A stretch of DNA of 64,000 nt from Manihot esculenta (lineage: Eukaryota; Streptophyta; Magnoliopsida; Malpighiales; Euphorbiaceae), in NCBI RefSeq assembly GCF_001659605.2, contig NC_035176.2, positions 21,205,890 to 21,269,889 on the forward strand, given 5' to 3'. Position numbers and translations under genes: made by a program. The notes under the pieces were generated by a model. That model saw only the letters and a list, made by a program, of their open reading frames with translations, was not told the DNA's origin and did not search any database. The number at the start of each line of letters is the position of its first letter. Within the stretch, counting starts at the first letter, position 1. Below, piece after piece: positions 1 through 12,074 of the stretch.

Positions 1-1221
1 ACTAAGACCCTTGTCCGGATCTGACACGAACTTTCGTAACATGGAAACATGGAAAACCGGATGGATTCTTTCCATAGATGCAGGTAAGTCCAACTTGTAC
101 GATACATTCCCGATCTTTTGCAAGATTTCAAAGGGTCCGATGTACTATGGAGCTAGCTTACCTTTCTTCCCAAAACGAATCACCCCTTTCATAGGAGACA
201 CCTTGAGCAACACCAAATCTCCCTCTTGAAACTCTACTTGCTTCCTGCGGACATCTGCATAACTCTTTTGCCTGCTCACCGCAGTCCTAATCCTTTCTCT
301 GATGATGGGCACTACCCTGCTGGTGATCTCTACTAGCTCAGGCCTTGCTAAGGCCCTTTCTCCAACTTCTTCCCAGTAGACAGGTGACCTGCACTTCCTT
401 CCATACAAAGCTTCATATGGAGCCATCCCGATGCTAGCATGATAGCTGTTATTGTAGGCAAACTCTACCAAGGGTAGATGTTGCCTCCAAGAACCGCCAA
501 AATCTAGCACACACATTCTGAGCATATCTTCAATTGTCTGGATGGTCCTCTCTGACTGTCCATTAGTCTATGGGTGGAAAGTAGTGCTAAAATCCAACCT
601 GGTACCCATAGCACTCTGCAAACTCCGCTAAAACCTGGAGGTGAACTGGGGTCCCCTATCTGACACTATTGAAACGGGAGCCCCATGCAACCTGACCACT
701 TCATCAACAAACACCTACGCCAATTTATCCACAGAGTAGCCACTCTTGACAAGGATGAAGTGAGCAGATTTGGTCAGTCTGTCCACAATCACCCATATGG
801 AGTCCAATCTGTTGGACGTTGCCGGTAATCCCACCATGAAATCCATAGCTATATTCTCCCATTTCCATTTTGGAATCGGCAGTGGGTTAAGCATTCCAGC
901 CGGCTTTTGATGTTCCAGCTTCACCCTCTGACATACTTCGCAGGCGGACACGAACTGTGCCACTTCTCTCTTCATAGCTGGCCACCAATAAACCCTCTTC
1001 AGATCTTGATACATCTTGGTGGCTCCAGGGTGAACACTGTATCTTGCATTATGAGCTTCCCTCATAATGTCACCCTTCAGACTCACGTCATCTGGTACAC
1101 ATAACCTGTTCCCATAGCGGAGGATCCCCTTACTGTCAAATCTGAACTCTTCATTCTTGCCTGATTGAACAGTCCTGGCAATTTTTACTAATTATGGGTC
1201 CTCATGCTGTTTCTGAGTCAC
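1..1221 (-). pseudogene. Integrase region of element A (broken)
   Basis: Minus-strand pieces at about 715-1086 and 145-525 match integrase of the intact relative. The first holds the zinc-binding H2C2 part (H-N-A-R-Y...H-P-G, C-E-V-C) and the start of the catalytic core (first Asp in M-D-F). The second holds the C-terminal part up to the basic linker before the GPF-like module. Between them the S-D-R-G-P-Q-F segment is still readable near 650-670, but stops fall on both sides, one of them just before the T-N-G-Q-S-E-R-T segment with the catalytic Glu. Inactive. Integrase would insert the cDNA into nuclear DNA. Confidence 0.88.
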
Positions 1222-2583
1222 CTACTCCAGAAACACAGGTGTCACTCTCATCTGGGCTATCAAAGCACCTGTACCAGACAACTCCAACTGCAACCCTTCA
1301 TCAATGAGCTTGTAGAACTCCCTCACCACCGGTCTTCTCTCTGCTGTAATATGGGATAGACTGCCAAGTGACTTCCGGCTTAGGGCATCTGCCACAACAT
1401 TTACCTTACCCGGATGGTACTGAATTTTGTAATCATAGTCACTAAGCAGTTCTACCCATCTCCTCTGCGTCAGATTCAACTCTCTCTGACTGAAGATGTA
1501 CTGCAAGCTTTTATGAACTGTGAAGATCTCACATTTGACCCCATAAAGGTAATGCCTCCACATTTTGAGTGCGAAGATCACAGCTGCCATCTCTAGGTCA
1601 TGTGTAGGATAATTCAACTCATGCTTCTTCAGCAGCCTAGAAGCATAAGTAATTACCCTCTCATTTTTCATCAACACACAAACCAGTCCCACACGGGACA
1701 CATCACAAAACACTGTGAAGTCTTCATTATTGATGGGCAGGGCTAACACCGGTGCTGACGTCAATCTTTTCTTCAGCTCTTCAAAGCTTTCCTCACACTG
1801 CTCGGACCATACAAACCTCTGGTTCTTCTTGGTTAATCTGGTCATAGGAGCGACAATTTTGGAGAAGTCCTGAATGAACCTCATGTAGTAACCTACTAAA
1901 CCCAAAAAGCTCTTGATCTCTATTACTGTAGTGGGTCTAGGCCAGTTTGTTATAGCTTCCACCTTCTTGGGATCCAATTTAATTCCTTTTTCTGATACAA
2001 CATGCCCCAAGAATGATATGCTCCTTAACCAGAACTCACACTTGGAGAACTTGGCATATAAGCCATGCTCCCTCAGGGTCTGCAAAACTAACCTCAGATG
2101 ATGGGCATGCTCCTCTGCGTTTCTGGAATACACTAAGATATCATCAATGAAGACAATAACAAAGTGATCCAGATACTGGCTAAACACTCTGTTCATGAGA
2201 TCCATGAATGCTGCAGGGACATTGGTCAGTCCGAACGGCATTACTAGGAACTCATAATGCCCATATCTGGTCCTGAATGCTGTCTTCAGCAGATCTTCTT
2301 CTCTTATTCTCAGCTGATGGTGCCCGGATCTCAGATCTATCTTGGAGAAACAGCCTGCTCCTGCTAGCTGGTCGAATAGATCGTCGATCCTAGGTAACAG
2401 ATACTTATTCTTGGTAGTGACTTTGTTCAACTGCCTGTAGTCAACACAAAGTCTCAAGGATCCATCCTTCTTCTTTACAAACAGCACTGGAGCACCCCAA
2501 GGTGAGGTGCTCGGTCGGATGAAACCCTTGTCTACCAACTCTTGTAACTGCTCCTTTAGCTCCTTCAACTCTGCTGGTGCCAT
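1222..2583 (-). pseudogene. Reverse transcriptase-RNase H of element A
   Basis: A 453-residue open stretch on the minus strand, from M-A-P-A-E-L-K-E through RNase H. Reverse transcriptase motifs are intact, including the catalytic F-I-D-D pair (codons near 2140-2145). RNase H keeps its first Asp (F-C-D-V-S-R), but the later T-D-H-K-S motif seen in relatives reads T-V-H-K-S here, losing a conserved Asp. The piece lacks continuous frame with protease upstream and integrase downstream, so it is the longest surviving part of a dead polyprotein. Confidence 0.9.
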
Positions 2584-2613
2584 CCTGTAGGGAGGGATAG
2601 AGATTGGTCTGGT

Positions 2614-3647
2614 TCAAGGCATCAATTCTATTTCAAACTCTATCTTCCTAGCAGGTGGTAGTCCTGGAAGTTCATCTGGGAAGACATCAGAAAACTCTCT
2701 GACCACGGGCACTGACGCAGGCTCCCTAACCTGACTATCCAGCTCTCTCACATGCGCTAGAAACCCCTGACAACCTCTCCTGAGCAACCTACGAGCCTGT
2801 AGGGCTGATATCAGACCTCTAGGCATACCCCTCCTGTCTCCTCTAAAGACAACCTCTGAACCTGACTACCTTGTTTCTGCAATCCAAGGTAGCACTATGA
2901 GCAGATAGCTAATCCATCCCTAGAATGACATCAAAATCTGTCAAGTCTAGAACCACCAGGTCGGCTGGAAGGCATCTACTCTCCACAAACACTAGACTAT
3001 ACCAGTAGACTGACTCTGCCACTGATGGATCACACTTGGGTCCACTGACCCAGAGGGGACACTCTAACCTAGAGACTATTAAGCCCAACCTCTCTACGGC
3101 TCTCGGAGCAATAAAAGAATGAGAAGCACCAGGGTCCATTAAAGCATGCACATCTGAAAAACCAATGATGAGATTACCTGACACCATGGTGTTGGATGTG
3201 TTTGCCTCCTGCTGTGCCATAGTGAAGATCCAAGCTGGAGCTGATGGACCTTTACCCCGGGAACCTGCTGAAGAAGAGGCTACCCCTCTCCCTCGGCCTC
3301 TGCCACTGGCTTGAGTCATGGCTGGAGCTGCTGGCTGAGCCACACTGCCAGAAGCTGTCTGCTGGGACTGTGCCAAAAAAGGTGCCCTAGGACACTCCCA
3401 TGCCATGTGTCCCTCCTGCCCACATCTGAAGCAGGTTGTGGTCCCAAACCGACACACTCCTTTGTGTAGCTTGCCACACCTCAAACACTCTGCACCATCT
3501 GAACCCGAGCTCGAGCCACCACCGAGTCCTAGACCTGATTTTAACCTGTTCCAGAACTTATTCTTCTTTGGCTTTTTAGTGGTACTACTCCACTTTTTAG
3601 TGCATGAAGCTGTTGCACTCAGAGAAGAGGGATCTAGCTTTCCCCTA
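2614..3647 (-). pseudogene. Gag zinc-knuckle and protease region of element A
   Basis: On the minus strand a non-standard knuckle (C-L-R-C-G-K-L-H-K-G-V-C) is followed by a standard CX2CX4HX4C knuckle ([14 protein letters not shown]), then a Gly/Arg/Ser-rich linker and an aspartic protease with the active-site run D-P-G-A-S-H-S-F. The frame stops near 2907, where relatives have Trp after G-M-D (a TGG to TAG change would explain it). A second piece (2614-2826) carries the protease-RT linker. The 3647 edge is the point where the solo LTR entered. Confidence 0.87.
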
Positions 3648-5342
3648 TGACTCGCGGTTGTCGAAGCTGGTCAAAAATAACCTTTCCGGTTATCAAAAAT
3701 TTTACAACTGCAGATAATGGTAAAGGATCGAATCCACAGAGAATTGAATACTTATCTATTTTTTCCCAACAAGAACAGGAGAATCAACTGAAAGCAAGTA
3801 ACTGAAAGCAGAATAAAAGTAAAGTGCAATAAAGTAAAAAAAGGGGGTTTTGAGATTGATTTGACTAACAACTATTGAAAGCAATTAAATAAGGAAGTAA
3901 TTAAGATAAAAGAGGAAATCAATATGAGAAAGGTCTAGTTGAAGATATGGATCCACCTTGGTTGCTTGGATTGATCATTGAAACTTATGTTCTCTTGATT
4001 GGTTCAATAGATTAGTTATAGAGGTGAAAGACGCTTCTCAGTACCATGTCTCTTCTTATGATTAAATCAATTAGGGAACGTCCTCTAATCAATTACTAAT
4101 TAATAAATTGTCAAGGAACGTCCTTGGGCCTTAGACATTAAAACAATTGTCAATTGCATGAAGAAAGAGAGAGATCCAATCCTAGCTACTCCAAACGCAT
4201 GAAGATGATGCTAGATCACACAATTCCTTATTTTTTACACCAAGTGTTCTTAGGTCAGAATATTTCTAGCAATTACGGACTAAAAAATATCCCAACTAAC
4301 AATCAATTAACTTTGCAATCAAGAATCAAGTGGCCAATTTGATCAAAACAACAAAGCAATCTTAGATGCAAGCACACAATTGTATGAATATTGAACTAAT
4401 CAAAGACAAATAGTTTATGTTCAGATCTCACAATCCATAAAACAACCTTAGTTTCAACCAATCTTCAACTAGAATAAAGGGTTTCAGCCACTCATGGCTG
4501 AACCAAAACAAAAAATAGAAGAAGAGAGCATGAGATGAAGAACCAGCGGTGGAGGAAGGCTTGGGCGATCGGCGGTCGAGCCTTGGAGGAGTGGGGGTGA
4601 TCAATTCTGCCACTTCTTGTCTTCTTAATGCCTTTAAATATGTCTTGAGAGGCTGCCTAGGGTTTCTTGGCAGTCCATGAGTCTTTTGGAGGCTGCCTAA
4701 AATGCCCTTGGTCCAATATGTGCCTTCTATGTGCATGTGTGAAGGGAAAAACGTGGAGTATGTATCAAATTGCAAGGGATGGGCTCTTTGGTCTTTTACT
4801 TGCTGCCCAAGGTATTCAAGTTGCTGCCCAAGGTGCCTCTTCACATTCCCTTGCCGCCCATGCACTAATAAGGAAGGTGGAGTCTTCTTTGCAATTTAAA
4901 TTTTGAATGTGCAAGGCATGTGTGGCATGTGTGACTTTCTTTGGCTTCTTTGGCAAGCTGAATCTTGAAATTCAAAATTTGAATTTCAAAATGCTTTCCT
5001 TATTTGACTCTTCATATATGGCAACTTGAGATTTGGCTTCTTGAATAAGGAAAGGGCTACTTGGAGATTTGAATTTTGAATTTCAAATTGCTTTGGCTGA
5101 ATGCTCTTTCCATATTTGCCACTTTCCTTATTTAGAACTTTTCTTATTTAGCTTCACTTGATTCCAACTTGGCAGGCTTGCTCTCCTTTGCTCCATTTAA
5201 GGCAGTTTTAAGGGAATTTTCTCCAAAGTGTCCTTTTTCACCATTTTCTGCAAAACAATGCCAAGAGCACTAAATTAAGCAGAAATCATGTAAATAATCA
5301 TCAATAATATCAAGAGAAAATGGACTAAAATATGTTCTATCA
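3648..5342 (-). mobile_element. Solo LTR of the Athila-like family inside element A
   Basis: The 1695-base stretch starts tgactcgcgg and ends ctatca. It matches the LTRs at 38420-39971 and 43921-53099 over its length, so it belongs to the same family, in minus orientation. No internal region is present. Flanking 5-mers are cccta (3643-3647) and ctcta (5343-5347), one mismatch apart, which fits an aged 5-base TSD. Inference: a full element inserted in A's gag and was later reduced to one LTR by recombination. No coding potential. Confidence 0.9.
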
Positions 5343-6042
5343 CTCTACCTGGGTCTTGGAATCCGAAGACTATGCCACAGACTGCTTAACGGTTCCCTGA
5401 ATGATGGCACTAGCCTCCATCTTCCGTGCTGCATCCACTATAGTGTGGAAGCTCTCCCTCTCTGTTGCAAGGATTAGGGAGGAATACCTAGAGTGGAGCC
5501 TCATGGTATACCTCCTTGCTTTCTTCTGGTCTGTGTCATAAGTTTGCTCCATAAATGTCAACAGCTCCAAGAAGTTATCTGTAAACTTATCCACACTTAT
5601 CTCCTCAGTCTGCCTTAACTGTTCAAACTTAATTATCCTCAACTCCCTTGAGCTATCAGGGAAAGCCCATCCTGCAAATTCATTAGCAAACTCCTCCCAG
5701 GTTAAATTGTCCAATCTTGGGTCCACATAGTTTTTAAACCACTCACGGGCCTTTTTGCATTTAAGTGTGAACCCCGCCATCTGAATGGCTCTACAATCAT
5801 CTGCCCCTAACTCATCTGTAATCATTTTAACTATCTTCAGGTACTCAAATGGATCATCTCCCGTCTTGAACTTGGGAGCATCCAGCTTCAAGTAGTCAGT
5901 CATCTTAACTTTGCTCCCTCTAGATGAGCTAGGCTTGGGTACTTGGACTTCAGGAGCTATAGGTTCAGGGGGTGGTGGAGGAGGTGCAACATTCCCTTGA
6001 TCAGAGTTTGTTACATTTGGATAGAAATGTGAGGGTGGATAC
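5343..6042 (-). pseudogene. Gag core fragment of element A
   Basis: A 232-residue open stretch (6068-5370, entering LTR sequence at its start) matches the Gag core of the Tekay-like copies: V-K-M-T-D-Y-L-K-L-D-A-P, then [13 protein letters not shown] and [14 protein letters not shown]. This is the retrotransposon Gag (capsid-like) domain that builds the virus-like particle. It is cut off from the Gag N-terminus by the solo LTR at 6043-8329 and from the zinc knuckle by the one at 3648-5342. Confidence 0.9.
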
Positions 6043-8329
6043 TGTAATACCCGTCTAGAGTCCGGCATCGGACTTCTACTTTCCGGTGGAGTCCGGGATG
6101 TCGGACGTCTCTAGAAGGGTTAGATTTATATTTTTCTATAATGTTTTGCTATGTTTATCAAGTTTTATGCATAAGGAAATGAGTTTTTGAGTGAAATGAA
6201 CCAAGGCAGAAAAGCCAGGTTCGGCCGCCGAAGTTGAGGTTCGGCCGCCGAACATGCATGGCTTTCGATTTCACGTGTGGCCGCCGAAGGTGGTCTGGCC
6301 AGCCATCTATAAATGGCCCTCAGTCGATTGAAGCGGTCAAAGCACCATTTCTTTCACTTGCTGAGGTGAAACTCTGTCCTTTGTGAGTGTTCTTTCATGT
6401 TTTCATTAAATCATGCAACGATTTGATTAGTTTTCATGATTATTTGAAGGTTTTAAGCTTAAAACTCAAAGTTGTGAAGTTTGGAGAGTTTGAAGGAAAG
6501 TTGCTCCAAAACTCCACGTTAGGATCCTTCATCTACTTGTTTTCAAGAGGTAAGTGAAGATCCTGAGCTTGTTTTTATGTTTTTTGAAGGTTTTATGGGG
6601 TTTATGGAGAGAGTTGCATGAATAGGGTTCTTTGTGAGGTTTTGATGATTTTGTGCATAGAGCTTGTTTTTGTGTTGTTTGTGTTGTGTATTTGGGGTGT
6701 TAAGGTAGTTTTTGACCCCTTTGAGCATATACATGAGTGTATGCAAGTGGAAGGATTGAGGTGTGTGAGGTGAAGTGAGTTTGGTGCTTTTGGCGAGAGG
6801 CAGGGCAAGTTTCTGCCCTGCTGATGAACTCAGGTTCGGCAGCCGAAGGTACATTCGGCCGCCGAACCCTTGAAGAGGTGTGAGGAGGTGGCTTCGGCTG
6901 CCCAAACTTGCCCCCGAGCTTTTGGACTTTCGGCTCTGGAGGGAAGTTCGGCCGCCGAAGGTGCCGCCGAAGGTTAGAGACTTTCGTCTCTGGAGTGCCT
7001 TTTAGCCTCCGAAACTTGCCCCCGAAAGGGTTCAGCTGCCAAAAGTAGAGATTCGGCCGCCGAAGGTGCTTGAGTTTCGTCTCTGGAGAGGACTTTCGGC
7101 CGCCGAACCTGCCGCCGAAAGTGTTCTGTCCAGCTTTCCTTTGCATGCTTTGCATGGATATTAGAGTGAGTTTAAGGGGATGCTTGGGGAGTTTAATAGA
7201 GTTGGTTATAAGCTAGTTTGGTCCCTCATTTGCGTCTATCTGTATAGGTACAGACCAGAGGAACCAGAGAGAGCAGCAGTGAGTACTGCTCCAGAGGTTA
7301 CAGAGCCTGCAGAGTCAGTCAGTCCAGATAGCCAGAGGTGAGTGGAACTAAACTTAACTCTTTTACTTGCACAATGGAATGTTTTAGCATATCTCATGCA
7401 TCATGATTATGCCATAGGTTGATTGCATTAGTATCCACGAATATGTTGCATTGCATCGTTATTTGGTGATGTGAGTGAATGCTGAATGATCCAATAGTCT
7501 CAGACAGGAAGTCCAGGAGCCTTTGACTACGCCCTGGCAGGTATAGTAAAGACCAGGAGCCTTTGACTACGCCCTGGCAGTTATAGTAAAGACCAGGAGC
7601 CTTTGACTATGCCCTGGCAATGGTAAGTACAGAGGTGTTATATACACATATACATATATGACAGGAAGACCAGGTGCTCGATTCTACGCCCTGGCACAGA
7701 GTTACTGGGACTATGTGGTGACAGGTTTACTCTTGATGTGGCTTGTCTGTGATATGGTGCATTCCATGAGATCATATTTTACTGAGATGTTTTACTGTTC
7801 TTCTCACTGGGCTATAGAGCTCATCCCACTCCCTTAACCCCAGTCTTGCAGGTTCAATGTACAATGTACAGGGAAGGTTCAGCAAAGTGCAGAAAAAGAA
7901 AAGAGAATTATAATTGTGTAGAGTGGACATGTAATGTTAAAGAGATGTAATAGTTATGTTTTCAGTTACAGATGTGCTTGACTTAGTAGTTTGTGTTGTA
8001 AATCTATTGTTATGTACATGATCTGTATGTGTATATGTTTTACTGACTGAGTGTGTGAAAAACCAGGCTTAACAGGTATGAGTTAACCCATCTAGAGCAC
8101 GCTCTAGTCAGGGGTACAGAGTACAGAGTACAAAGTACTGAGTACAGAGATAGTGCATGCACAGGTTAAGCCTTGGTTCAGAAAAGAGTTTTTATTTTTT
8201 CAGAAAATGTATGATCATGTATGAGATTTACAGGTACACAGAGAGTATAGCAGGCTTGCTACGGGTTCTGGCGGCCTTAAGCCGACCTGAATCCTAGCGC
8301 CGGTGACGGTCCATTTTGGGGTCGTTACA
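6043..8329 (+). mobile_element. Solo LTR of a Tekay-like element, opposite orientation to A
   Basis: A 2287-base LTR starting tgtaatacccg and ending gtcgttaca, flanked by a perfect 5-base TSD gatac (6038-6042 and 8330-8334). It resembles the B, D and E LTRs but is a distinct subfamily. It has a TATA box (tataaat, 6308-6314) with TTCGGCCGCCGAA palindromes upstream, and more such palindromes at about 6830-7120. At about 7500-7700 there is a short tandem array built on gaccaggagcctttgacta. No internal region remains, so it is a recombined solo LTR. Confidence 0.94.
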
Positions 8330-8334
8330 GATAC

Positions 8335-8768
8335 ATTGGGTACTGGGGGTATGGTGGATAGAAAAAAGGGTAAGGCATGAAAGAGGGATAAGGGTTAAAG
8401 CTGGGGTAATCCGATGTACCTCCCATCGAATACCCGGGGCCTTGTGGAAAGGGTTGATATTGGGGTGGTTGAGCAAACCCCGAGGCCTGAGTGCCTCCTT
8501 GAGATTCTCCCATGCCCTCCTCAGACATGCTTACTCCCAGACTTCCATCCCTTCTCTGGTCAACATCCATTTCATCCCCCTCAGCTGACACTCCTCCCTG
8601 AATTGCTCCTCTTCTGCTTGCATCAAAAGACCTTCTAGGGTCCCTTGACACTCTCTCCCTACTAGATCTGCAGGACATTGCCCTCGGCAATGCAGGGGGA
8701 CGGGCATCCATGCCCTCATTTTTTAGTGGGACTCCAGTCAATCGGGCAGATCGATGAGTGCCTCGCAT
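8335..8768 (-). pseudogene. Gag N-terminus of element A
   Basis: Starts at the ATG at 8766-8768 with [14 protein letters not shown], matching the start of the intact Gag-Pol at 28980. Then follow a charged region and a Pro/Tyr-rich tract (Y-P-S-F, P-Y-P-P-Y type repeats), ending at the solo LTR border. The Pro/Tyr tract is low complexity and of unknown role. This start was chosen because all three other copies share it. Confidence 0.88.
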
Positions 8769-9032
8769 TCTGATTACTGAAACACAACACACATCACATA
8801 AAACATTAACATCAAATGGTTCATGTGGAAACACATGAACCCACATTACATACATAACATAACATTAATGCACATGCATAGAATCATGACATTTCACATC
8901 ATCATTCAAGACAGGACTCTACATCCTATCCTATTGGATATGATTTTCCTATTGTGCTTGCCCTTCTAGAACATCTATGAGCCCGACACTCTCTAGGTCC
9001 GACCATATGAACCTAGGGCTCTAATACCAATC
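8769..9032 (-). other. Untranslated leader of element A with decayed primer site
   Basis: The stretch between LTR and Gag start. Next to the LTR, 9018-9029 reads gctctaatacca, the reverse complement of a tRNA-Met primer site (TGGTATCAGAGC in the intact copy) with one change. The rest of the leader is non-coding and similar to 28711-28979. Confidence 0.8.
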
Positions 9033-11225
9033 TGTAACGACCCAAAATCGGACCGCTACCAGCGCTAGAATCCAGATCGACTTAAGGTCGCCGAGACCCG
9101 TAGTAAGCCTAGCATACAACCTGTCATACCTGATAAATCCCATACATGATCATACATTTTCATAAAAATTTTAAACTGTCCATCTACCAAGCTTGACCTG
9201 TGCATGCACTAATACTGAATACATAAAAACCCCACACTAGAGCCCTCAACAAATGCTCTAGCTGGGTCAACATTACATACATCAAGCTTGGTTTACGTCA
9301 CAATCATTAAAACATTACATAAAGATCATGTATCAGAAGGGATTAACTATAAACTCTAAGGTCAAGCACAATACTAATCCTTAATACAACTCTATAAAAT
9401 ATCTTATATTACATTACATTATCCTTCATGTCCACAACTAACTATTACATACACTATGCCTTTACTTTTGCTGACCTCTTAGTCTATCTCGAACCTGCAA
9501 GCCTGAGGGTTAAGGGAAAGGGGTGAGCTACTAGAGCCCAGTGAGCAGAATAGTAAAACAATATATTAAAACACATGTTTTCATGGAATGCATCACATCA
9601 CAAACAATTCACATCAAGGATGGACTTGTCACCAATAGCCCTCTACACATTCCAATGGTGCCAGGGGTATAGAATGGGCCTCACTGGTCTTTCTCTTAAC
9701 ATAACATAACATAACATTCCAATGTGCCAGGGGCGTAGAATGGGCCTCACTGGTCTTTCTCTTACATCGTGCCAGGGGCGTAGAATGGGTCTCACTGGAC
9801 TTCCGTAACATATCATTGTCATCATATCATATCGAGGACTACTGGGTCATCCAACATCCATCCACATCAACATCATAATATGCAATGCAACATATTCGTG
9901 ATTTCTAATGCAAACAACCTAGTATATATCATGGCATTCGTGATGCATGAGCATGCTCGAAATTCATTTGCTTTGAAACATAAAGATCCATTCTACTCAC
10001 CTCAGGCTGACTCTGAACAGACTCTGAAGCAGCTATCTCACTGTTGGGGTCCTCGGTTCCTCGGGTCCAAACCTACACAGGTGGACTCAAATGAGGGACC
10101 AAACATATACTAACATGACTCTAAACAACTCCCCAAAAACCCCCCTTAAAACACCATAAAACAATCATAGAAAATAGGCAAAGGAAGGCTGAACAGGGCA
10201 CTTTCGGTGGCAGGTTCGGCGGCTGAAAGTGGTTCCAGAGCCAAAACTCGCCAACCTTCGGGGGGCAGGTTTGGCGGCCGAAATTCAACCACTTTCGGCG
10301 GTAGGTTCGGTGGCCGAAAGTGGTTCCAGAGCCGAAACTCACCAACCTTTTGGGGGCAGGGTTTAGCAGTCAGAACTGCCTCCCCAGGCAGGTTCGGCAG
10401 CCGAACATGGCTTCGGCATCCGAACCTGAGTTCTTCCATAGTGGGAGAACTCAAGCCTCTCATGCACATTTTGCCTCCCAAACCTTCCAAACTCAAGCAC
10501 AACACTCCCAAACATGCATAAACATGTACACAGGCATATAGGGGTCTCAAACTATCCTATACCCCAACAAACATCACATAGCAACACAATAAACATGCAT
10601 TTCATCCTTAAACTCACATAAACTCTAACATTTTACAACTAACCTAATCATGCATCCAACACCCTTCGAACCCCTCAAAACTTACTAAAAACATAAAAGA
10701 AGGGTAGGATCTACTCTTACCTCTTGAAAATTGAGAGGAGAGGTGATCCAAACTCGAAGATGGGAGAAATCGAGCTCCGGGGTCTCCAAGCTTCAAAACT
10801 TCGTTCTTTGCTCAAAATCTTCAAAACCAAATTAAAACTCATAAAAAATATGAACGATTTGAAGGAAAACATCAAAACTAACCATGGAAGGGCATGGACT
10901 CACCTTTGCCCGAAAATGGGGAAGAAAATTCGCCCGTTTTCGGCCATGGGGCCTTTTATAGGTGGCTGGCCAGACCACCTTCGGAGGCCAAAGGTGCTCC
11001 CTAAACTGCAACATGTTCGGCGGCCGAACATGGGGTTCAGCGGCCGAACCTGGATTTCCTTCCAAGGCACTTTTCTTTCAAAAACTCAATTTTTTTCTTC
11101 ATTCAAAGCATAAAGCATGTAAAAATATTTTATAAAACGTGATTTTACCCTTCTAGAGGTTTTCGACATTCGAGAATCCATCGAAAAATAGGAATTTCGA
11201 TGCCGGGGTCTAGCCGGGTATTACA
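9033..11225 (-). repeat. LTR of element A (5' LTR on the minus strand)
   Basis: A 2193-base LTR (plus-strand reading tgtaacgaccc to gggtattaca). On the minus strand its TATA box is the complement of 10953-10960 (cttttata). The TTCGGC-N-GCCGAA palindromes seen in young copies are partly decayed here, for example C to T changes at CpG as in ggtttggcggccgaa near 10269. A tandem array of about three units (cgtagaatgggcctcactgg type) lies at about 9650-9800. The partner LTR lies outside the window. Confidence 0.9.
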
Positions 11226-12020
11226 CACTATGTCTGCGTACCATGGCTCATCAGTTTGGACATGGAAAATCTGTTCAAAGAGGCCATTCTCACATTCTTC
11301 AGATTCTGGAGACTGTTGTATGGGAGTCTGTATTGGACTTTTGGTAGAACTGGATTTAGGTGCCTCCTTCTGCGTAAGATTTGACTGAAAGGGAGGATTG
11401 GAAGGGCTGATCTGCGATGGAAGCTGAGGAGATGCGCCTGAACGGCTTTCAGGTACTTCTTCCTGCGCAGGAATGGTCTGCGCACCATTCTGAAGTGGTG
11501 TGGTTGGTTTCTGTTCTTCCTTCAGTTGTCTGCAGTTCATCTGTTGGATGCTGCAGACTATTTCCTTCAATTTAGGCTCTTTCTAGCTCTCTATCTTTAC
11601 CTGGTAAGTCTCCCTGCAAAGATCATTGGTTAGCATTTCATCTTGATTCTCATCAAAGATATCCTTACTCAAGCAATCAATAATATCAAGACCATAAACA
11701 GGGTACATATCATGTGGATATTTCATAGCATCATAGACATTAAATTTGATTACTTCCCCTGCAAACTCCATAGTCAAGGTGCCATCATGCACATCAATCT
11801 TAGTCCTAGCAGTACTCAAGAAAGGACATCCAAGAAGAATGTCAGAAGTAGTGTTGCAACTGTCTTCCTTTGTATCAATCACATAAAAGTCTGCAGGAAA
11901 GACAAGTTCATCTACTTGAACTAGAACATCTTCTAGAACACCTATGGGATATACCACAGAGATGGTGCGTTCAATTTCCGGATCGTAAGGCAGTGTGTTC
12001 CTACGTTCAGATCTGGTCAT
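11226..12020 (-). pseudogene. Athila-like gag start joined to mid-protease by an internal deletion
   Basis: The minus-strand ATG at 12018-12020 begins with M-T-R-S-E-R-R-N-T-L-P-Y-D-P-E-I-E-R-T-I, equivalent to the gag start at 43868. After about 20 residues it runs straight into V-Y-P-I-G-V-L-E-D-V-L-V-Q, the second half of the protease (compare the protein read from 42149). All of gag and the protease active-site Asp are therefore missing, yet the frame stays open for 145 residues to 11583. A further 3' part (M-K-E-I-V-C-S-I-Q-Q-M, 11570 leftward) runs up to the A insertion. Not catalytic. Confidence 0.8.
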
Positions 12021-12052
12021 GAAAGAAAAAAAATAGATTAGTTAAATCAACT

Positions 12053-12068
12053 CCTCGGCAATGGCGCC
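12053..12068 (-). other. Athila-like primer binding site (decayed)
   Basis: The plus strand reads cctcggcaatggcgcca next to the LTR; on the minus strand this is TGGCGCCATTGCCGAGG. It resembles the tRNA-Asp primer site typical of Athila/Tat elements. The equivalent site at 43898-43915 differs at a few bases. Confidence 0.72.
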
Positions 12069-12074
12069 AATTTT

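Larger units (their letters stand above)
1..11225 (-). mobile_element. Tekay-like Ty3/gypsy retrotransposon A (old, cut by window start)
   Basis: Seen: read on the minus strand, it runs from an LTR at 9033-11225 through primer site, Gag, zinc knuckle, protease, reverse transcriptase and RNase H to integrase, and leaves the window at base 1. Its protein pieces are closely similar to those of the intact element at 26401-36381. Two solo LTRs (3648-5342, 6043-8329) interrupt Gag. Several stops and frameshifts break the reading frame, so it is dead. The bases just outside its LTR (11226-11230, cacta) should be one half of its TSD; the other half lies outside the window. It sits inside an Athila-like protease region. 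Known: this domain order plus a chromodomain family identity marks the Tekay/Del chromoviruses. The chromodomain end of this copy is not visible. Confidence 0.93.
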
